The notes: a model not told the origin generated them from the sequence alone. Counted from the stretch's first letter, positions 21,398-35,650 are shown. The stretch is DNA of 64,000 nt from Saururus chinensis (GCA_035235625.1 CP141140.1:8886685-8950684); one strand, 5' to 3'. Made by a program: numbers and translations.

Positions 21398-21990
21398 GGC
21401 AAATCGAGAGCAGGAATCCTCCTGAAGAAAGTAAAGGAGAAGCGCTAGGGATTAGTGTCGGGGAGGCCAGAATCGCCCATGAGAATGAAGCCTCAAGCCT
21501 GGATGAAAGATCCCGGAATTTAAAGCCAGCGGCGTGCCGAAGGCTGGGCCGGTGCAGATAAGGTCCACATGACTAGGAATCAGTGCCGCCACCGGCTTTG
21601 GGATGGGATGGGTGTCCTGGATCCACACTTCAGTTGAATGTGGGGGCCGTGGGCCTGGTGAAGTCAGGATGATCTGGTGTACGTTTTATGGGCCTGAAGG
21701 CTCTTTCAGGCTGAAAGCACTTTCCGTAGGAATCCTCTTTCTGAAGGAAAACCATGATTTACCATTCCGAGAGCGGCCCTGAAAGGCTGAAGCCTTTCGT
21801 CTCTTCCTTCTCCACCCGCCGCCTGCACGACTTTCTCTTTGAAATCACACTGAGTTCAGTAAGAAGCAAGGAAATGTATAGGTCGCCTATATCGAATCTC
21901 CGTAACCCCAACCCCCACTACTTATGAACCCAACAGACGTCTTTTTATTTTGATGAAAGTCTTAGACTTCGTGCTCTGGCAAGTATATTC
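21398..21990. promoter_or_regulatory. 593-bp shared bidirectional promoter region
   Basis: The BSD gene (-) and the Tim44-like/mL45 gene (+) diverge from this interval, with start codons 593 bp apart. It contains three TGGGCC words (21545-21550, 21650-21655, 21689-21694). These match the plant site II element (TGGGCC/T) that is enriched in promoters of mitochondrial and ribosomal protein genes. This fits the mitochondrial gene on the right. No clear TATA box is seen on either side. Confidence 0.6.
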
Positions 21991-24900
21991 ATGGCATTCG
22001 GAAGATCGCTTGTGCTACGGCAACTCTGCCGGTCCCTGAAAGTTCGGAACGTCTCTTCTTTGTAAGGCATAAGCTTCCCTACTAACCCTTTTTTTGTCCT
22101 CTCCTTGCAATTCTACACTGCAAGGTCGTTTTGATTTACTCATATAATATCAAGTTATTGAAAACCATTTATCGCCTGTTTCATTTCATTTTATCCCCTT
22201 TTCTTATATTAATAGGTCTGGAAGCTCGCGTTGCCATTATGCTGTCTTACAAGAAAATGGTACACTCGAGATTGTATTTTCTTTTGTTGCGTCTTGCTTG
22301 ATCCAGATAAATTTCATCAATAAATTTGGGATTGGTTACTGATGCTGACATCTGTTCAGAACCGACCTTCAAAAGCATTTTGAGTTATTCCTGCAATTGC
22401 TGGAACCCTCTATCTCCGAATGTCAAATTTCGAAATCCTCTATATTCTTCACGGGTACTTGACCAATGTGCCTATTTCTATGATGAATACGGTTTACATT
22501 TATTACCCTATGAATCTAAATGCTAATATTATGTCTTTTTCCATTGTAGTCTAGTAGTTGTTTGATGTGCCTATTTGTAGTTTTATTAGTAATTGGTGGA
22601 TATGACCCTTGTCTAAGTTTTTACACGAATTTCTAGGTTGTTGAAGTTTATACTTTTATGAATGGGGCAAGATCAATGTCAACGGCTGTTAAAACACCTC
22701 CTCAGATGAGGCAGATGGTATATATCTTATCTCTTATTTTATTTTAAACAGTTATATCAATAAACAGGTTTCTTTTATTTTTTTCATCCTGTACATTTTT
22801 AAATCTAGTTGTATCAGGCCAGTCCAGTTGATAGGTATTTGTCAAGTAAATTGTACAATGTGTCCGCTCTGAAATAGGGTTCTTAAGGCTAAAACACCGG
22901 GTAGTAATAGGAATGCAGGTGTCTGTATATGTTAATACACTGGTCACTGCCTTGACATGGCAAGCAATGACATTTGATTGCAGCGAAGGTTAATAAATAA
23001 GAAAGGCATTAAACTTTACCATTTAAAATGAGAAGCCAAGGTCTCCTCATATCATCAAATTCAGGGAGTCTCCAAATCACGGGTCTAATAAAGGCGATAG
23101 TCTCATCCATTGGTTCAAGTATATGTTAGACATTGTGTAATCTGGAGAATGGTTTACCTTGTCTGTTTTCTGTCTTCACCGTCTACATTTTGGTTTTAGA
23201 AAACTTTGAACACTTACATTTTATGGTATAGTATTTTTCCTATAGATAACCTGCAATATGCTATTTGCTTGCATATATTAAAAGATTAACTTCCTAGGAG
23301 AAGATTATGCTTTTTAGTTGTTATCACTTTGAACTAACTAAGTTCTAGTGCTTTTAGATTTTGTGCAGACGACTTGTATTATTCTGATTGGGATTTATTG
23401 AAAAAAACTTTTACATGCTTCTCTTGTTATATAATGCATTTTTTCATTAGTTTTGTGTTAGCAGGCTGAATTTAGTTTAAATGCTTTTATCATGTTATAG
23501 GGAGCTCTTAAAGTGTCTATGGTCAGTCCTGGAATAATTTATGAGCCGTATGCGCCTCGTGAACGCATTCCTTTTTGGAAAAGGTTAGAAGTCTGTATAA
23601 TTCTCCTTTTTTCCAGACAAATTTTTTTGGTTTGGCATTCCTCTGATGTCAGTCCACGGTGTTCTCGTTCCTCACTCGACATCTGTTCTGAATCAGTTTT
23701 TGAAGAACAAATACCTAACTATGCATGTGCGATAGACCAAAATTAGAAAATAGAAACTTATCACGTATTTTCTGCAATGATGTTTTATATTCTCTATAGA
23801 ATATTTTTGCATACTTGTGACGCCAAGTATATGTTTTAGATGGTTTACAAGAAGCGGTTGGAGAAGAACTAAGGAGGACCTTATTATGGAGGTATAATTT
23901 TCTTTCTTTCTGGTTGTAAAGTGGTACTGCGAATAAATTATGTTCTGCATACAATTGTGATTAAGGTTTCATTCCGACCTTACAGCTAAGGAATGCATAC
24001 GCCATTGCCAAGTTAAGGAAGATATCTGGGTATTCAAAGAACAAGTTCTATGAAGAGGCGGTCAAGATGTACAAAGATGTATTATTTTCCAGTGGCCATC
24101 CTTTGATCCCTCTTTGTTATTATTTCAAATGCTCTTGTTTAATTCAACTTTTAGTGTGCATTTGATGGGTAATAGTGTATAGGTAGCTGTGGCTTAATTA
24201 AAAACTGCTCTGCATATTTGAACTCAGATTATATGCTGTTGTTGACTATTGATTCAAGGGAGTTTACTTTTACACGAAAAGTAAATGGGGAGGAAATGCA
24301 AGTAGAAATGGTCAACTGTTGTTACAGTTATCTGTGTATATTATTTGACTTGTGACTTCAACAGTTTACTTAATCTATCTACACATTAAAAATTAGTGTG
24401 GAAATTTTAAGCGTATTACCTGGAGTGTACTGTCTGATTGGGCAGCATTTTCTTTCAGATAAACATTATGATGGCAAATGGGGACAAAACATCATTGAGG
24501 AAAGCAGTTACAGAGAAAATGTACTCTGTATGTACCTTTCTTTTCCCATCTTTCTTTTTATTTTATTGCACATGCTGATGTGGGTCTACATGCCTTATCT
24601 TTTTATTGGTCAAGCTTTGGCCTTCTGTTTGGCTAGTCACTTTATCTACCATTGATTTGTAATTCTATCAATTTGTCCTTTTGCTGTTCATCCTATGCAG
24701 GCCCTCAAAAACGAAATTAAACAAAGGGAATCCATGTGGAGTGCTGTTTATTGGGAACTGGTTGAGCCAATTGTAAAGATACGTACTTTGCGTGCCAGAA
24801 TGGTAAGCCACCTTTCTAAGGAAAGTGCATTTTGTAGCTTCTTGAAGTCAAATTTATCTTTTCTGTTTTGTTTCAGATTGGTGTTGACCAAGCTGACCTG

Positions 24901-26019
24901 AATAAGGCATTCATACAGCTCACGCTTGAGTTTTTGGCAAAGCAGGTGATAGGTTTTTCTGTTGTAGATTCTTTTGAAAGAAGAAATTGAATGTGAAAGG
25001 GAAGGGAATTTTCCTGAATGTGGAGTTAGATATGAGCAGTTGGCACATTGGAACCTTTGCATTTATTTATTTCCTTCATAACCCCCGGTTAAGGTGGGAA
25101 ACAATTGTATACACAGTGGAAAGTGTAGGGTCTTGTATACTCTTTTGAATGCAAAGAAAGCCTTTTTTCTGGAGCAGAGTGTCAGGTTCTTGTGTCATCA
25201 TAGATGAGATCAGATGTTGTGACTTATGTTGTTCTCGTGAAGCATAATTAGCCACCCTAGCTGATCGACCTGACCTGGCCACTTACCTTGCCATGTCAAC
25301 TACAGAGTCACCTGGTCAACCAGGCTGGCTCATGACATGTATCTTTTATTTTATGTACATATAAAAAAGAATTATAAAAAGATGAGAGATAAGCTTAATT
25401 GACTTGTCTCAACTGGGGACTAGCTCCTTGTGACCAGATCAGTTCACGGTTGACTTATGGGGTTAGCCTCAGGTGTGTTTTCATGACTCGGTGACAGGAA
25501 CTTAACCTGATTGAGTCAAATGTGAGTTTGTGCTCAATGCAGCAACTCAGCCAGTTGTGGCATGAAACTTTGATCTTTTTTATTTCCAATTTGGCCACTC
25601 ATAGTATCTATGTTATGTTCCTGCAGAAGTTCGAGGCATATGATTCAAAGGGCAATGTTGTTGCAGGTGATAAATCTAAGGAGGTATTCTCTATTACTTG
25701 TGCCATGAGTGGGTCTTGGTTGGAGCTTTTGTTGTTATTCTCTTTTGCTTATGCTAGAAAAGAGCATAGTAGAGGATTTGTTGTTCAATTGAATTCTTAA
25801 CTTAGGGAGAAATTTGTGCAGAACTAATGTTTGGGTTTATGATGTTTGGGATGTGTCTAATTTCCTTCTGAGCCGAAGTAGTATCCTGAATACATCTTTC
25901 TGAGGCTATTATTGCATGTGGTATCTGTGTAGGTACTTGTACGTGACATATGGGTATTTGAGCGATCCCTCTTCCACACCGGTGCATATTGGCGCCTTTG
26001 TGGGCGTATCCAAATGTAG
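21991..26019 (+). CDS. Mitochondrial Tim44-like domain protein (mL45-like)
   Basis: Homologue of Arabidopsis At5g27395, a Tim44-like/MBA1-type protein equated with mitoribosome large-subunit protein mL45. It would tether the mitoribosome to the inner membrane and aid insertion of nascent proteins. Twelve exons: 21991-22061, 22216-22259, 22360-22454, 22637-22717, 23501-23583, 23840-23891, 23986-24078, 24459-24527, 24701-24802, 24877-24945, 25627-25683 and 25933-26019. All are GT-AG with matching phases, total 300 residues. The N-terminus (MAFGRSLVLRQLCRSLKVRN) is Arg-rich with no acids, as expected for a mitochondrial presequence. Further motifs are MVSPGIIYEPYAPRERIPFW, AYAIAKLRKISGYSK, WSAVYWELVEPIVKIRTLRA, ADLNKAFIQLTLEFLAKQKF and the C-terminal DIWVFERSLFHTGAYWRLCG, which form the Tim44-like fold. 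Family assignment is firm; the precise role (ribosome protein versus import factor) is inferred. Exon 3, rich in Cys and Asn, is less conserved and is the least certain. Confidence 0.9.
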
Positions 26020-29000
26020 GACAGTTTTCGGATTTTCAAATCTTTTTTTTTTAAGTTAGGATGGGTAAATCAAGTGATTTTGGTTCTGATTTCTTTCTTC
26101 TTACTTTTTTCTTCTTTGTTTTTTTAGAAAATAAATATGATGAGATCACAATCCTTTTCATTCTTGAGATATCCAAGCCGAATGTGCATTGCGTATGTGG
26201 ATGGGTTCACTTGCGGGACATTAGATGTGATTTATAGTCACGCAAAGCATTTTTTATTCTAGTATCTGGGTTGGATCGTCAATATGAACAGATTAATGTG
26301 ATGGGTAAGTAACTTGGATGGAGGTAATATAAAGTTAAACCTCTATCATCGTCGTCCTTTTTTGTTAGAAGTTAGAACCTTAACGATGTGGACACCTGGA
26401 AAGTGCTTCAGAGTGGAAGCTGTGATCATGAGTTGCGTCTGTCTGTATTTTGAATGAATTTTGTATTACAATCTTGTGCCTGGGAAAAGGCTGATCCTGT
26501 TTGTATGCCATGAGGCCATGAAAAAAACGTCCATAATATTTTTTTACCTGCTTGAAGACGGCGTATGTACTTCCATGTTACAAGGTGAGTAGTAAATCAA
26601 CCTCATCTCTTTTTTATCTTTGGTTTTTTTTATAACGAGAGGTATCCCCAAATGAAAGGACAGGGGGAGAGCACCATATTTTACTGTCAATTTTCTTTTG
26701 GTACATATAATATTTACTCATAATATATCTCAAATAAATTGAAATATAATTCCTAGTGAATGGCAATGGAGTGGGGTGTGGAACTCAGGACCTCTCCATT
26801 GTGGAGATCATTCGAGTAATAATGACAGGATTGAATTCCCTGCTTTGGGGGCAATGGGCAATGTCATTCGAGTGGAATGATAGGATTTGGATCTCCCAGG
26901 GATCATCACTGACGGTATTTTAGCTTATACTTATCTGGTTAGGATTGAACATGACCAAATGATATTACCCATTGCCGCTTGGAAGTGCGATCTTGCTCCC
27001 ACGTAAATGGAAGCAAGTAGCCAGTAATCGACAGAGAGAATGTGTGCATAGCTTATGGATTCTCAAAGAATAAATGATAGCCGTCGTGCGGCACACATTG
27101 GCCTGTGTCCAATTCGTGCGGCAGAGAAAAAAAATATTGTTTTTATGATGAAGGAATGGCAGCGCCTGTCATAAAAAAATGATGGGTTGTGGCCAAAATC
27201 ATCCACGTCCCTTAAAAAATAGAACAAAAAATGTAAAGCTAAATAGTGCATCCAAGCTGCTTTTAGAGTGTTTTTGTGTTTTTTATTCCTAATCTTGGTT
27301 AAATGAAACTAGTCATGGAAATTATTACCTTTGTCCCATATTAATAATTCGATTAATGAAACTTTTTAATTATCAATTAACTCTTTCTACTCTATCTACT
27401 AATTATTATGAGTACGATAATGTGAAATAAACTCAATTGCTTAAGCTATGATATTAATATATCTAATACTCTCTTTGTTCCATACTAAATGTTTTATTTA
27501 GTTTTTTAAAATAAACTATACTTAGTTCATTTTGAAAAGCAGGCACTTAATTCCCCTTGTATGCAAGCACCCATCTAAGTTTAACATGTGGATATAAATA
27601 ATAAAGGAGAAAAAGACAATAAATTAGGATCATGGAGAAATGTACACTAAATTACAAATTGAAATAAATAGTGATATCATGTAAAATAACAATCATTTCT
27701 TTGTTAGGTAAAGAGTTATTAATACATTTAAAGAGTCCCATTTACATGAGCCCAGAATCACGCTCGCCTATGTGAGCCCAGGTTCTATGGGCTGTGGGAT
27801 TTACATCCGACGGCCCATAATACTCATGGGTTTATAAATTTTTTCCTATTTAATATATACATTAACAAATATTATTAAAAGGAAAGTATTAAAAAATATT
27901 ATTTAAATAAAGAATTACCAAAGTGGCCGAAGAGATAAACTTATTTACTAAAGTGGTCTTTTGACATGTTAGGAAGCACCAGCGTGGCAACTAGCCTATG
28001 CGCTAATTTTTTTAAAAAAATTATGCAATTTCATCACTTTCTAAGGAGGAAACTCATATATTTAATGAAGTCATTGCTCATATTGACGAAACTTAGTAAA
28101 ATAGAATTTGTTTTTTTCTAGTGACAAATTCCTCATACTTAAGTATGGAGCATTGAAGTAGGTGTTCTAGATCACATTCACTGCCATGTGATTTTGTTAC
28201 TAATAGTCTAATCAACATAAAGATGTGTACCTTACATATTACAAACAAAATTCACAACTTCAAGTCATATTTTTATCTAAGATAAAGATTCAAACATTAT
28301 AGGTTAAAATTTTTACCTTCAACTAGGTCCACTTTTGCCACCGTAGGTGTATAGGAGATATGATGTTTGTTGGACCTAGTGTTATAAACAAATCATTATC
28401 TTCATTGACGCCCACAAGTATTTGCATTTACCTTTCACTTTGGGTATTTATTTGAGAATTCCTTTCACTTACATCTTGGTCGTCACTTTCTAAATTAGAC
28501 ATTGTGGTATTTTTTTCAAATATAGTTTGAACATGCATACACGAGGTGAAAGGTAAAACATTTTCCTCATGAAGGCCTAATTCTCAACACATAGTAGAGT
28601 AAATATAGATCCAAATATAAGAAAACTACACTTGATTATAATTTTTTTCTCAATAAATCATATCCAAATTTCTTAGCTACTTACCTCTACAATTTCTTGT
28701 AATTGTTTGGCTTACTAATGAAAGGCCTTTTTGAGTCCCTTTCTTCTTATTTATAGCCACCTCCATATTTTAGAATTTTCACACCGTTATTCATGTCATG
28801 TCTACTTACATAATTTATAACATATATCTAGCTAGATCCCAAATTATAATATCTAAAGCGTCAATCATCAAATATAACCCATTTAAAACATCTCAATGGG
28901 TTAGTAGTGCACTGGCGAAGGACTGGTTGACGTCTCTGATGTGTACAACAACAAAGATGCCTTGAGGTGAGGTATCGTAGGTGGGTTAGACAGTAGAGCC

Positions 29001-32000
29001 GCTAGGGTGTCTGACAATGGGGTGGCTATAGTGAAAGGCGGAAGATTGATCTCGATATTTTACCGAGAAGAAATGGAAAAAAAGTACAACTAAGCATTTA
29101 AAATCCTCGCATTAATGTTGTCACTTCAAATAATGTAATTATATTTTGTTACTTTAAGAGACTAAATAAATCCATACTACTAATAATAAAAGGGGGAATT
29201 TTAGTTTCAAATTTTAAGTCAAATGTGACTTCTATGCCTTTTTTAAAATATAAAGATGACATTTTTGCCCTTACCATTTTGGCAACCTCCCATGTCATTT
29301 AACTGATTAGTTGGCGATAGAGAAGGGTTTCAAGTTGTAATTATGTTGGTTAAGATTGAAAATTTTTAAAAACTACATAGACTAAACTGTTAGTTTTTCC
29401 CCAATCAATAGTCGTATTGTTTCATTTACGAACCTCAAAGTGTATATTTTCAATTGGGTTTCACTTGGATGGCGACAACTGGCGGGAGGTAGGCTTATCA
29501 TATTTTTTAAGCCCCGAATGCGGAAAACACCCTTTCCATTACTCAGGGACCGTCGATCGCCACATTTTCCCATAGACCAGCTTAATTTTACATGAATACC
29601 TCCATGCTAGTTCATTTGTCATCGCCTTTTCGTCTAGAGCGTAATGCACGTCAATGCTCTGAAAACACTGGAAGAATAAGTGTCTTGGTTCTCATAGTCG
29701 TTTTTGTAAATTTATGGAATCGTATGGGTATAAAAATTAAAAGAGCGAAAGTGCACCGGCGAAGGACCATGTTTAGGGGAAAATCTGTCGCCGTCGGAAA
29801 ACGGCGGATGCAGCCGGTACCCGAGTACTGTAAGTGGATTGGAATGTGGAGAGAGACAATAAGTTGCTTTGATAAACACGAAGGAAAAAAAGAATTCGAA
29901 ACTAAAAGGTTACAATGTGAGAGGATTAAATAAAAGATTAATTATTTTAGATCTTATTACAGGTTCTTGTTATCTAAGTTTGACTGGGCTTAATCGTGAG
30001 AGAGGCGAGGATACGTCATTACTCTTGGGGTAACGATGTTGAGAAATTTCTTTGAGAGTAAATGGGGTATATAAGAAATTCGAAGTTATCAAATTTTTTT
30101 TAGTAACAGGGTATTGAGGGGTATTTGGGGGTGTATATAGCCACGTTCTTAATCAACACCCATTGCAACAGCGCACATGGTTGCACACTTGCACCTTTCT
30201 ATCCCGAAGGAGTTTTCTATATTATGCTCTAACAATGAACTAAGCATAAGGAATGCTTGATAAGTGTCCGATTTCAAAATCGACGGTGCACATGCTAGCG
30301 TGTACGCCACCGATCTTGAAATCAGATGCTTCCCAGGCGTTTCTTTCGCTCGGCTCATATTGAAGAAGGAGCATAAAAAACGCTAATCTTCATCCCACCC
30401 TTCCCTTCTACTTTAAAAGTTAAAACTAATTACGGTCTTCATCCCCACTTCGGGCTGCCTCCATTTCCAGACAAAGCCCACAAAGTGAACTCACTTTTTC
30501 TGTCCCTAAACATTTTCTCTTCTACCATTTTTTTTTCATGGTTACGGGATCTTAACTCCATCTGCTCGTATATACCTCTACTTCTGACGTTTATATGTTC
30601 TCCACTACTCAGGGACGGACCGGTGGTGGAAATTGCACGCCTGCTTAGGACTAATGTAAGCCTTGCTCACTGGAATGGCTACTGTTATGTGGGCTTTCAC
30701 TTCTGTTATGTGGGATTTCGCTTTTTATAGTTTATTTTGTGTGAATTCTATTGTGCATTGAATTTTCCTAAAAAAGTCGGCTATTAATACAATAGGTTAG
30801 CATCATAAGGTAAAAAAGAAGCTACCAATAGTATATTGTTGAAATGGTAATTTACTGCACCCATTTAGTTCTACTTGTCCATGTTGTATTGCTACACAAA
30901 AAATGATTCGTCTTCACCCCTCACTGTGAAGAAAGTTTAGAATTCACTTGACTTGACATTGAAGCATGATTTAAATGCTAAATGCACACAAAAATACATG
31001 CAAATAAATAACTGTGAATATTATTCACAAAAATATGTGAATGCTCTAATGTTTTTTTTACAAGTTTCAATTGTGTTTATTCATGCCTCTTTTGTTACTG
31101 ATATTGTAAAACAAGTAAATTAGTTTAGTGCAACAGTTGCATTTACATAGTATTTAATAGTGAATTTGTGAAAGGGGAAACTGAACATTATGACAATTTC
31201 GAAAATGGCTTCTATTCTCAAATCATACATAGTAAGGGGAGCGTCATTTCTACGGGTTCATTTGCAACCTCAAATGACGAAATTGTGTTATCTATATTAA
31301 TTTATGCTTTTAATGATAGGAAAATCGAGCAAGCATAGTTTAATTTTAAGAGTCTCTGTTGTTTTTTTTTTTTTTTTTTGCACCCTTGCCATCTCACAAT
31401 CTTTTTTGGGTTGCTCTTGGCGTGATGATGAAAGGGTTTATGAAATTTATGTCATTTATTGTGGCAGCAACTTGCACTTGAATATTCAAGAATGTCATTT
31501 CTTTCTGCTCATATGTTTTTGCAAATTAGCAGCAACTTGCACTTGTATATTGCTAATATTTTGTTCAGTTGTCAGTTTTGGAGAACAACTTTTTATCATC
31601 TCTGCAGATTGTATCCAATTCTTGTGCAGATTGTATCCACTTAAGGTATGCCAAAACTAAGATTGTTAACGATCCTATCTTGCAATCATATACTCTCTAG
31701 CATGTTGCAATGCGATCATATATTATCAAGCAACTATGCATAAATTGTCTAGGTTGCTAAAAGTATTATTCTTCTAGTGAACGCTTTACTGTTTGATGTC
31801 TTATTTTGCACTTGTTCTTAAAAGGTGGGTATATGTGTTAAGCAGGTATTGAGAGCCCAAACCCACTTTCAAGTAAACAAGAATCACACATATAAATTAA
31901 TTAAAGGCTGTGAATAGTCCCGCATTACCTATAAAATACTGATAATATTGGTATATAAGACATAAGTTTGGTCTTTCAAGTTAGGCTGTTGGTCACCCTA

Positions 32001-32311
32001 CTTTTGTGGTAAAAAAATATGTTAGACCCATTTACCTAGGTGGGTTAACCAACACGCACGTGCTGCCACTGTCCATCCAACTCAATTTATACACTCAATC
32101 AGTTGTCTTCAAAATGGGTCTATTTGAACGGGACGGGTTGTCTTCAACGGGATTTCTTAGGAAACACTAAAAATTATTTTATGTATAATATTTTATTTAA
32201 TTCCGTCACCATCTTCTATGAGAGCAAGTGCATAATATTGGTTTGCTACATATGCTGTGCGAAGGTCCTTCTATAGCGTATGGGGGATCGTCTTATCCTG
32301 GGAGACAAACG
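26020..32311. other. Gene-free, AT-rich intergenic region
   Basis: No gene is recognised. 27330-27720 contains decayed Stowaway-like ends ('tttgtcccatattaataattc' type words and tactctctttgttcc). A MITE copy lies at 27724-27836 (own entry). The stretch at 29169 starting tccatactactaataataaa resembles a Helitron 5' end, but no matching 3' hairpin/CTRR end was found. At 30266-30320 there is an imperfect inverted repeat of about 19 bp arms. An 18-T run lies at 31362-31379. Two 'cagcaacttgcacttg' words occur at about 31466 and 31531, and two 'gcagattgtatcca' words near 31605-31638. Open frames such as 29592-29933 have no family match. Confidence 0.45.
27724..27836. mobile_element. MITE fragment, same family as 44.3 kb
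   Basis: The sequence from 'aaagagtcccatttacatga' through 'cataatactcatggg' aligns over about 100 bp with 44281-44380, sharing aagagtc-c-tttayatgag, gtgagcccag, atgggc and 'cataatact'. Only the left part of the element is present here. No coding capacity. Confidence 0.6.
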
Positions 32312-34505
32312 CCTAAGTAAATCCTAAGCACCTAGTAGGGAGGTCGAATTTTGTTTTAAGGACAGAGTGTACATGCTTGATTCGATTAACTTCTTTTTGT
32401 AAGTTTATTTCATTGCAACACTTACTAAAGTACAAAAATTTAACAATAATCTCTAGGACAGAATTCTATTTTTTTCGTATTTTACTGTTGTGACTAGTAT
32501 TTCAAAATTGTGTTCTAAATATTTTGAAACTGAGATAATCTTATGTTCATTGAAATAGAAATGGCTACAGAGGGTGCTAGTATGACTTCGGTCATAATTC
32601 CCACTAGTGTGAATGCTCATGTTCCTGTTCAAGTGAAAGGGGAGAAATCGAAAAAAAGTAGTAGTGCAAATTTTAAAAGATGGCAACATGAGATGCTATT
32701 TTATCTTTCCATGTTGAGTTTGACTTGATTTCTGCAATAAGATATTCCCTTTTTCACTAAGGAGAAAAGGGATGACAAACAGGTTGCAACAATCGATGCA
32801 TGACAATGTGCATACTTTCTGTGCCAAAATTATATTCTTAATGGGCTAGACAATATGCTGCACAATATGTATAATCCGTTAAAGAGTGTTAAAGCACTTT
32901 GGGAATCCTTGTATAAGAAGTACAAGACAGAAGATGCTACTATGAAGAAATTTGTTGTAGGTATATTTTTGGACTTCAAGATGATGGATTCTAAGATTGT
33001 GATTAATTAAGTCTAAGAGCTCCAATTGATCGTACATGATATACATGCAAAAAGCATGACTTTCAGTGAATCCTTTCAAGTGGCTACTATAATTGAAAAA
33101 TTACCACCTTTCTGGAAGGATTTTAAGAATTATATGAAGCGTAATGAGATGAACATAAAAGACTTGATTATAAGGTTGAGGATAGAAGATGACAATAGTG
33201 CTTTTGAAAAGAAAAGTGGGGATCATGACATGAAAGTCAAAGTCAATGTTGTAGAATAATAACAGAATAATAACAACTTCAACAACAAGAAGAGAAAAAA
33301 TCCCGGAAGAAAGTCAAACAACAACTCCAACAAGGCTAAGTTGAAGGGCGAATGCTATGTGTATGATAATCAAGGTCATAAAGCTAAGGATTGTTGCAAA
33401 GAGAAAAAATAAGAGGATACCAAGGAAAAAATACACAAGCCAATGTGATTGAAGTGGAAAATATCTCAAACAATGTGAATAACATCAACCTTTCCATTGT
33501 GATTTCCGAAGTGAATATGATCACTAATGTAAAAGAATGGTAGGTGGACATTGTGGCCACTCGTCATGTGTGCTTAAACAGAATAATGCTCTCCACTTAT
33601 AAACCAGTGGAAAATAGTGAATAACTTTTCATAGGAAATTCTTCTACCGCCAAGGTTGAAGGTACCGGAAATGTGGTGCTTAAGATGATTTCGGGCAAGA
33701 AACTCACTCTAAACAATGTATTGTATGTGTTAGAAATTTGAATGAATTTAGTGTCAATATCATTATTGAGCAAGAATGAGTTCAAATTAGTGTTTGAATT
33801 AGATAAGTTTGTATTGACTAAGAGTGAGATGTACGTGGAAAAATTGTATCTTAATGAGGGGCTTTTCAAGCTCAATGCATTGACTATTGTATATGTTATT
33901 AATATTAAGAATGTTAGTGTTTCTTATTCTTATATGATTGAGTTATGTGATGTGTGGTATGGTAGATTAGGATATATTAATTATGATGATATACGAAGAT
34001 TGATTAAGATGAAGTATCTGCCTAAATTTAATATTGATGCTCACTACAAATGTGAGCCTTGTGTAGAATTAAAATTGAGAAGGAAAACAGTCCAAAGTAT
34101 TGAGAGAATTACTGAACATCTTAGAGTTAATTCACATCGATGTCTGTAACTTAAAACTTATTCAAACAAGAGGAGGTAAAAAATATTTTATTATATTTAT
34201 TGATGATTGTGCTCGATATTGTTATGTGTATTTGTTGAGAAGTAAGGATGATGTTATAGACATATTTATACTAAACAAAATAAAAATTGAGAATCAACTT
34301 GGCAAAAAAATAAAATTTTAAGGAGTAATAAAAGTAGGGAATATGATTTATCTTTTGGTACACCCAAGTAAATCCTATGAACCAAGTAGGGAGGGCAAAT
34401 TCTGTCTTAAAGATAGAGTATACACACTTGATTTGATTAACTTTTTTTTATAAATTTTTTTTATTACAACACTTACTAATGTACAAAAATTTAACACTAA
34501 GTTCT
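32312..34505 (+). mobile_element. Decayed, internally deleted Ty1/copia retrotransposon
   Basis: Two direct repeats of about 145 bp and roughly 80% identity (32312-32455 and 34363-34505) flank a broken gag-pol. They look like partial LTRs. Gag begins at ATG 32543 and continues through several stops to about 33258 (NYILNGLDN, FSESFQVATIIEKLPPFWKD, IIRLRIEDD). The nucleocapsid knuckle near 33353 has lost its second Cys, reading CYVY. The protease site near 33547 has lost its Asp-Thr-Gly triad, reading D-I-V. The integrase zinc-binding His near 33957 is replaced (WYGRLGY). The integrase core starts near 34130 (TRGGKKYFIIFIDD) and is cut off at about 34320. Reverse transcriptase and RNase H are absent. 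The element is plainly inactive. LTR divergence indicates an old insertion. Confidence 0.88.
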
Positions 34506-35650
34506 TCTCCAAAGATTACAACCTAACATATAGTATACCTTTCCGGGTTATACCAGAATGATTGTGAGAGAGAGATAGAAAGAAGTTTTCACCGTTTTAA
34601 CGCTGACCTTACACTTGCTTTATCTTTGTTTAGCTTCACGAAAGATAATCAAAGGTTGAAGGGACATACCAACCTTACGCAATACCATTTTCACAAGTGA
34701 GACGACTTACCTATGCATTTTTCTTTTTGTCATATAGATAATGACACACACATATAAACCGCTCAGAAGAGAATCTGTTTCAAGTGTACAATTGTTGGAT
34801 ATTCAAGTATTGACAAGACAATTTATTAACTTTAACAACTTAATGTCATACACAATTTACCATTTTTTTCTACTTTTTTTAGGTAAATTATCATACAATA
34901 GAAGTTGACAAGACTATATTCTACAAACACATATTCTTCACATTTTCAAATATTCCACAACTATATTGTTCGTTCCCCTTCGAGAAGACTAGTGGCTTTA
35001 TGTAAGTAAGTGTTGGTATATTGCAAAGCCACTTATTTTAATACTATTTGTAATTTTATTTAATGAGTCCAATACTCGCTATCTTAAAATCCAAAATTTT
35101 AATATTTTAATTTATCTATTTCTATCACTTTTAACGCATGTGCATTCTTATTCTTACTAGTTATTTAAAAGCATAGGCCACAGAAGTAGTGTGACTTCAA
35201 ACTGTTGTAAATTTGTCATTGTGAGCGAGGAAATTACTTTATCCTCATCATTCATCAACGAAGATGTTGTTTGTTACTTTATTTTTCATTCTAAACTTAA
35301 AATACTTTTTTTTTAAAAAAAAAACTGCATATCAGGAAACCTGGTAAATAATTTTTTCCTTTAACCACTTTGACTATTATAATGTAAATAATACTTTTTA
35401 ATAAGAAAGAAGACTATCAAATTTTTTTGAATGAGATTCTTAGAATAAAACGGAGTGTTAAGCTTGAGGAGTACAAAAGAGGGAAAGGATCTGCCAAAAG
35501 AAGCGGGGGCCCACGTTCCACGTTTTTGTCTCGCGTTTTACAAATGTGCTTGTTGCTCCAAATGTTGCAGATTTACTTGCTTCTTGTTATAAATGTGGGT
35601 GGTGTGCCGCTACCCCCGTGTGTCTGAAGGTCGGGTTCCTTGCGGCGACC
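34506..35650. other. Intergenic DNA and AP5M upstream region
   Basis: AT-rich sequence without a recognised gene. It contains an A/T homopolymer pair near 35308-35326. The GC content rises after about 35490, where the AP5M promoter and leader begin. The 200-codon-scale frames before the AP5M ATG have no family match. Confidence 0.5.

Noticed and set aside
29169-29620. Helitron-like 5' end (tccatactactaataataaa) and a ctagt near 29606
   Set aside because: No GC-rich hairpin before the putative 3' end, so a Helitron is not supported.
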